From: Tetracentron sinense
Lineage: Eukaryota > Streptophyta > Magnoliopsida > Trochodendrales > Trochodendraceae
Direction: 5' to 3'
DNA: 64,000 bases
Assembly: GCA_015143295.1 (NCBI GenBank)
Contig: CM026564.1
Location: forward strand, 12,326,416-12,390,415
Shown here: in pieces, positions 58,570 to 64,000 of the stretch
Layout: every line of letters starts with the position of its first letter
Position numbering within the stretch: position 1 is the first letter of the stretch
Translations under genes and position numbers: made by a program
Notes under the pieces: generated by a model
Database searches by the model: none
What the model saw: the letters and a program-made list of their open reading frames with translations, nothing else
Told to the model about the DNA's origin: nothing

Positions 58570-59814
58570 CTTGCTACATCGTCAGATGCAAGTGCATCAC
58601 CCTCTGTTAAGGTAAAAACTCGCCCCTGGTTTGCCTGGCGAGACTGAGGTGTAGACCGGGTAGTCTGAGATGACGCCTGATATGATCCTGCTGGGCGTGC
58701 TGGTGGCCTAATCCCCTGAGACTGGCCTGGTAAATGCCGACTGGGGCAATCCCTGATCATATGGCCTTGGCGACCACAATGAAAGTATCCACCCGATGCC
58801 CTTCGGAAATCTCCTGCCGGGTGCCTTCGGCCTCACGAAGTGTAGACCTCGTGTGTATAGGTCGGAGGGCCGGAGGTGGAGCATACCTCATCGTCTGAGG
58901 TGCAACAGGCCGTGGGGCCGGAAGAGCCTGAGGTCGCAGTGCCTGCGGCACATACTGCCGGGGAGCTAGAGGCGCATAAGTTGGCCTCATCGGTGGTGTT
59001 GGCCATGTATACTGATAAGGGCCGCTACGAGCCCGCCTCTCTGAAGGTGCTGAACTACTAGCTTGGCCTCTCGCCAACTCCCTCTTCTTGGACACTGTCT
59101 CTGAATTGGCCTCGACCAATAAGGCTTTGTCTACTACCTCAGGGTAGGTAGCATGTCTGAAAACCGAAACCTTCTCCATGATAACATCTTTGAGCCCTTG
59201 CTGAAACCTTCTTGCCTTCATTGCCTCGGTAGTAACCATGTGAGTCGCGAAGCGTGATAGCTCCGAGAACTTGGCCTCGTATTGTGCCACCGACATCAAA
59301 CCTTGCTCGAGGTTGATGAATTCTCTCTCTTTCTTTTCCCGTGCTCCAATCGGAAAATACTTCTTGTAAAAAGCATCCTTGAACTCATCCCAAGTCCAAG
59401 GTTGACCTTGCATGGTCAAGTCCCGTGTCCTCAAAGCGGACAACCACCAATGGTGGGCTTCACCTTCTAGCATGAAAACTGCCCATGCTACTTTCTCTTC
59501 CTCTGTAGGAGAGAGCACCGCAAACATCTTATCAACCTGGAGGATCCAAGCCTCCGCAGCAAGAGGGTCCACACTCGCATGGAAGGATGGAGGCCTCAAT
59601 CTCTGGAATGCCTTAACTCCAGCTGTACGATGTACTGGAGCTCCAGGCGGTGGAGTAGGTGCCGCTGATGCCAGTATAGTTTGCCGAGCCACCAGGATGG
59701 CAAGTGTCTCAGCAATAGAGCCTAAGACCTGAGAGAGGTCCGGTGCTCATCCTCATCCCGTGAAGAAGAGGAAGCTCTGGTATGTGGTCCACGACCCCGT
59801 GTGTTCCGTCTCAT
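58570..59814 (-). pseudogene. Gypsy C gag
   Basis: Start at ATG 59812-59814 (MRRNTRGRG), shared with Gypsy A. A frameshift near 59735 moves to the frame holding AFQRLRPPSFHASVDPLAAE and REKKEREFINLEQGLMSVAQ, open from 59692 to 58757. A second frame change near 58840 precedes the zinc knuckle (about 58785-58740), where YFHCGRQGHMIRDC has Tyr in place of the first Cys. A Pro/Gln/Ala-rich linker separates the two. Role: particle formation. Confidence 0.85.
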
Positions 59815-60159
59815 GACTAAAGTCCTGAGAATAATAACACCACATTAGTCTAACTTGAAACCACAATTTATTTCAATGCCATTTCCCAATAATTCAATTT
59901 GTATTAGTTGTATAATACTAATACACATCACATCAAGTCATCAAAGTATTCATCACATTATACTTATACTTTAGTGTTCTAGCGTACCTAGGACCCGTAC
60001 TTGGTTAAAGCAACCATTTTAGACTAAGACTAAAGTTTAGTCTTACACTTGGAACCAGACTCGCTCCCGACTTACTTCCTTCCTAACTTTTTTCCTAACA
60101 TATGCTCTTGTCAAGCCGTGGTATAAGATTCTAAATCACCCTAAAGACCTAAAGCCTAA

Positions 60160-60171
60160 GCTTTGATACCA
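60160..60171 (-). other. Primer-binding site of Gypsy C
   Basis: Minus strand TGGTATCAAAGC, initiator tRNA-Met type with one mismatch against the sites in Copia 1, Copia 2 and Gypsy A; four bases inside the LTR. Confidence 0.88.
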
Positions 60172-60175
60172 CTTC

Positions 60176-62457
60176 TGTCGCGACCCAAAACCCACCCTAG
60201 GAGTTAGAGTGAATCGCGGACGACTAAATCATGACTTACATGACTTGCTTGACAAACCACCTGCAAAACACCCACAGAGCATATACAATAGAGGATAACA
60301 GCGGAAGCATAACTATAAGACACAGCGGAAGTCTAACAAACCTCTAAGTATATACACATGGTCCAAGTTTTAATACAAAGAAATCAAAACAAAGAAAGTG
60401 CGGACATGCCCACCAAAATACATGGATATAATCACTCATGCTCACCCACAGCTAATCCACTCAGAATCTAACACCACCTACTGATAACCCTCTACGGGAG
60501 GTTCCTCCAAAGGCTCCTCGATGTACTCCTCCTCCACCCATGGACCAGGAGCACAAACATCAAATGGAGCAGCAGCTCCCTTAGAACCTGCCCACATAAG
60601 AAGTACGGCTGAGCATGGAATACTCAGTGGGTACTAAGCACTAACCAACAGTCATAGGTTACGGATAGCATACATAAAGCAGGAAACAATTCACGCATAT
60701 AAAGCAGGAATGATTTATATCACGACAATAAAGTAAAGCAATATAATTCATCATGTTGCATTCATAAAAGCCGGTGAAACCCTTGAAATCTTGTGCACTT
60801 GACTTGACTGAAATTACCCTTTTTATGCTTGAAACCTTGTCTACCGTATCATGTGTGTCATGCTTGTATCATGCGTGTATCATGCTTGTTTGTTCTGAAA
60901 AGTAATCTACTTGTGAGGGAAGGGAGACCCTTCTTCCTAGAATGCTCATGCTTGTCATGTCATGCCTACTCGGAAGAGTAAACTACTTGTGAGGGAAGGG
61001 AGACCCTTCTTCCTAGAATGCTCATGCTTGTCCTTCCACTTGTGAGATTCACTTGTGAGATGTCCTTGTGAGATGCACTTGCGAGGGAAGGGAGACCCTT
61101 CTTATGATATGTATGCACTTCCGAGGGAAGGGAGACCCTTCTTATGAAAATGCATGATTGTCTTGTCCTTACCAAAAGCGAGGTAAAACATATCGTAGGA
61201 TATGCCCCACCTCTAAATCCCATTCTCGAAAACCTCGGTAAATCTCTCATGCATGCGTGCTCGTGAGGTCGTGTGCATACTTGCATTTGAAATTACATAT
61301 GGCATTTGAGTAATTCATAACACATACATCAATGATTTGAGCAATTTAGTATTCATATCATTTAGGGAAAGCGAACAATCACACTATCATGACCCTAGCA
61401 ATTTCCATAAACCTTAAACATGCATTTTCTTAATTTATTATTCATTTTATTCACCTTAGCATTTCATCAAACATGGTGCATTCATTATTTATTAACCCTA
61501 CAACATGCTTTTCTAGGTGGGTTTTACTCACATCACATATGTATGTTCATTATGGGTACAATGCCCTCCCCGTTCATCCATCACATCAATACACACGGCA
61601 TCCAATCGCCCACATCCATCTCCATTCACCATTCATCATTCACCATTCACAACCCATCTCATAATACATGGATATATAAAGGAACACAAAGAAAATAAAG
61701 GAAAAGAAGCACTATAACTAGGAGGGTAGCAAGAAGTACCGACCTTGATCAAGTGAGGAAGAAATCCCCTTCCAAAAATGACCGTGAGTTGCTGCCCTAG
61801 CTTGAGGAGATGCTCCTCACGAGCTTGTGCCTTGATCTTGAAGAAAAATGAGCTTGAGTTGAGTGTGGGTTCACAAACCCCTTGTTTTGTCTCCAAAATG
61901 GAAACCCTAGGTTTAGGAATCACCCTCTCCTCTCTTCTTATCTCCCAATCTCTCTAAGTGTCGAAATGAAGCCCTAAAGGCTCGGGTTAAACTCTTAAGG
62001 TAAGAGTGAACCGACCAAAAGACCATAATACCCTTACTGAAATTTTTGCAAAAACACGAGTACCAAGCGATCGGTGTTAATGACCGATCGATCGGTTGCC
62101 TACCGATCGATCGGTTTCATAACCGAGCGATCGGTTAAAATTTCACTCTCTGGAAAATTTTCCCATACAAAAATCTTGACCAGTCGATAGCTACCGATCG
62201 ATAGGTTTTGGACCGATCGATCGCTCTATGGACCAAGCGATCGGTTGCCTGCAGGTCAAGACTGTTTTGGCCATATCTTTTGACTCGCTCGTCGGATTTT
62301 GACGATTCAACTTGCGTTGGGTTCGTACTTCGAAAAGGAAAATTTTTGACTTTTCAAAATTTTCAATTTCTTCCTTATTTATTAATTATACCTCTTTAAA
62401 GGCAAAATGGTAACGAAAGTGTCATGCATTAAATGTGAAAAAGTCCGGGGCTCTACA
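60176..62457 (-). repeat. Gypsy C 5' LTR
   Basis: TGTCGCGACCC...GGGGCTCTACA, 2282 bp. Hairpin 60609-60627; array 62062-62245; block GACTCGCTCGTCGGATTTTG near 62282 shared with LTR F and the Gypsy A LTR. Confidence 0.92.
62062..62245 (-). promoter_or_regulatory. Palindrome array, Gypsy C 5' LTR
   Basis: Seven sites start at 62062, 62083, 62102, 62122, 62193, 62212 and 62232 (21, 19, 20, 71, 19, 20). Sites 62083 and 62102 are exact ACCGATCGATCGGT. The gap carries CTCTCTGGAAAATTTTCCC and CATACAAA. Confidence 0.88.
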
Positions 62458-63857
62458 CCGCCACATGAACTTTTAAATTCAATTTATCCTTCCAAATACA
62501 TTATCCCTAATGGGCCTTCGAGATTGACATACTATCTAACCCATAACCCATTGCAAATCATCCGGGTTTCCAAGACTTATGATTAAGCCATGAGAAACAA
62601 TTACTCATGAAATTGTTTTTTGAAAAAATCCTTTAATAAGTATAATACCTTTTAATAAAAGTATATTTCAAAACTTATTTTGTTTTCAAAATCACTTGCG
62701 TAGGATTTGAACTTAATCAACTGTCTTACCCGGAACTTAGATAATCTCTCACATTAATGAGCATGAATTTCTTGTTTGAAATTCATTATGACTCAAACAA
62801 CTTTCTGACTATCCAACTGTCACTGTATTGTATTCCCTAAGTTAGAAAATACGTTTGTGGAATCAAAACAGTCAGATCACTGCCCAGTCATAGATGAACT
62901 CATCAGATCTAAGGATCATCGAAACCGTTCAATGTGAATGAGAGACCAACTATATGATAGTATGTTTATGCAAGAGGTCTCTCATTGAATGCAATCAGTC
63001 AGTGTACATTTAAGCACCCATTTGCTGATGTGTAGTCTCCACTATAATAGTTCAAGATAGAACTACACCTCAACTATTGAGAACATCTTAGCATTCTGGT
63101 AGCCATATAAGTGAAGTGCCAAGCTTCACCCACAGCTGTGACTATATAAGGTATAAGGAACCAGAAATTTATATCAACCTGTGATAATCTAATCACATAA
63201 CTTTCCTACAATATATCCTATGGACCTTTATCGATATCTCATATCGTATAGATCATCTCATGATCATGGTCAATTACTCATAATGTATACATAATTGATT
63301 AAGAAGAAGCATTTATTAATCAAATTAATAAGGTTCTAACAATCTAAATGACTTTTCTGGGCATCATGTCCAACACATCAAAGAAGAGAGCTAGGACTAT
63401 GTCATACCAGTCCGCAGGGTCAGCTCAGTCACAGAGGACGTATTCTGCATCGCTGCATCGCAGGCTCCTCGCCCTTTTGCTCCATCGGCTCCATGCCCGG
63501 TTACTACTCAGGCTCCTCACCCTGTATTACCTTATGCCACTGGAAATACTCCCTTCACATACTCATATGAGCCATGTACTTATTGCGGAAGGAGGCATTT
63601 GGCCGACAACTGTAGAAAGGTGACAGGAAGTTGTTTCCACTGTGGTGACCAAGGCCACATGATTTGAGATTGCCCTTGACGTCATCTACTAGCTCAATCT
63701 TAAGGGAGCAGGCCTCCTGTTAGGCAGTCAGATCAGCAGAGTTCTTCGCATGCCTCGAGGCCCTCACAGTCTACACGGCCACCTCGTCAAACAACTCAGG
63801 GCCGATTCTTTGCCCTATCAGAGCGGGATGCACGTGCATCGGATGATGTCGTGCAAG

Positions 63858-63992
63858 GTACGCAAAAATATTGAGATTTAAGTTATGAATATGTGCTATT
63901 GTATGATGTGGTTGCTTGTGTACTATATGATACTTATACATTATGGATGTCCTTGCTTGAAATACCTTAATATTAGTTATTTAATTTTTTAG
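63858..63992 (+). other. Probable intron between gag and protease, Gypsy A
   Basis: 135 bp, GTACGCAAAAAT...TTTAATTTTTTAG, AT-rich, with stops in all plausible continuations. Joining its edges keeps the gag frame open (CAA G/GC GCT TTG) into the last eight bases of the window. Confidence 0.65.
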
Positions 63993-64000
63993 GCGCTTTG

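Larger units (their letters stand above)
52740..62457 (-). mobile_element. Gypsy C, full-length Tekay-like chromovirus
   Basis: LTRs 52740-54996 and 60176-62457, TSD CCGCC at 52735-52739 and 62458-62462. Element sense (minus): 5' LTR, PBS 60160-60171, gag 59814-58570, probable intron 58569-58434, protease-RT-RNase H-integrase-chromodomain 58433 to about 55098, PPT 54997-55010, 3' LTR. Gypsy order and a C-terminal chromodomain place it among chromoviruses. The LTRs are about 98% alike by eye. Several stops and frameshifts disable it. Confidence 0.94.
51413..63375 (-). mobile_element. LTR E2, split by Gypsy C
   Basis: Same family as E1, minus orientation. Left part 51413-52739 (opens TGAAGGGGGATCCGG), right part from 62463 to 63375 (ends ATGTCCAACA); together about 2.24 kb. 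Flanking CATTA (51408-51412) and CATCA (63376-63380) differ at one base, an aged TSD. Sits in Gypsy A gag. Confidence 0.85.
50659..63857 (+). pseudogene. Gypsy A gag, interrupted by LTR E2
   Basis: Start chosen at ATG 50659 (MRRSAQGHGYNTRG), matching the MRRNTRGRG start in Gypsy C. Left part 50659-51412: ARIEAFWRMRPPTFCGSIDP, then REKKEVEFITLEQGNMSVAA (retrotrans_gag type). Stops at about 50989, 51016, 51049 and 51271. Right part 63376-63857: a zinc knuckle CFHCGDQGHMI...DC near 63640 with all Cys/His but a stop inside, then SERDARASDDVVQ up to the probable splice donor. Dead copy. Confidence 0.8.
47987..64000 (+). mobile_element. Gypsy A, chromovirus-type retrotransposon, 5' part
   Basis: 5' LTR 47987-50341, PBS 50346-50357, gag from 50659, split at 51412 by LTR E2 (with Gypsy C inside) and resuming at 63376. 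It ends at the window edge just after a probable intron. gag is the same type as in Gypsy C. The pol region and 3' LTR are outside the window. Confidence 0.85.

Overview
The window looks like nuclear DNA of a flowering plant. It is AT-rich, holds one intron-containing plant gene, and is otherwise packed with plant LTR retrotransposons, solo LTRs and MITEs. The sequence alone does not let me name the species. All similarities below were judged by eye.

Layout. 0-5.3 kb: a small direct duplication split by a chromovirus-type solo LTR (H, minus), which itself holds a solo LTR of the same clade in the opposite orientation (G, plus). 5.66-7.86 kb, minus strand: a patatin-like phospholipase gene with 7 coding exons (398 aa), the only convincing host gene; its catalytic Asp appears to be Asn. 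8-14.5 kb: intergenic DNA crowded with foldback MITEs (Tourist-like, hAT-like with an 8-bp TSD, Mutator-like with an 11-bp TSD), an LTR fragment and a LINE RNase H remnant. 14.56-25.65 kb, minus strand: a full-length Sirevirus-type Copia element (Copia 1) with both LTRs, PBS, PPT, TSD CTTAC and a third ORF downstream of pol. 25.65-29.62 kb: duplicated intergenic DNA with more MITEs, a hAT-like element and a possible SINE. 29.6-46.5 kb, plus strand: a decayed Sirevirus (Copia 2) hit by solo LTRs E1, D1 and F and by D2. From 46.5 kb to the end is a deep nest: Copia 2 contains D2, which contains Gypsy A (plus), whose gag contains LTR E2 (minus), which contains complete chromovirus Gypsy C (52740-62457, minus, TSD CCGCC).

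Most interesting signal. A roughly 190-bp promoter-proximal cassette of 14-bp palindromes (consensus ACCGATCGATCGGT) occurs in the Copia 1 LTRs and in four Gypsy-type LTR families (C, F, G, H) with almost the same geometry: four sites 19-21 bp apart, a 71-bp gap holding a shared CTCTCTGGAAA / CCCCATACAAA block, then three more sites. Gypsy A carries a symmetric variant, TGCGATCGATCGCA. Copia 2 carries AACCGTCGACGGTT-like sites spaced 31/50/30. In both Sireviruses a copy of that element's own LTR motif, followed by a TATA box, sits upstream of ORF3, suggesting an internal promoter for the third ORF. Palindromic CpG-containing LTR repeats have, from memory, been reported for Sireviruses. The sharing with chromoviruses and the internal copies are what I think deserve testing. 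A second notable feature is a 135-136 bp GT-AG interval at the gag-protease junction of both Gypsy elements, which looks like an intron.

The mobile elements are largely inactive: every polyprotein has nonsense codons and frameshifts, many of them of the kind left by C-to-T decay of methylated DNA. The LTR pairs of Copia 1 and Gypsy C remain about 97-98% alike by eye, so those insertions are fairly young.
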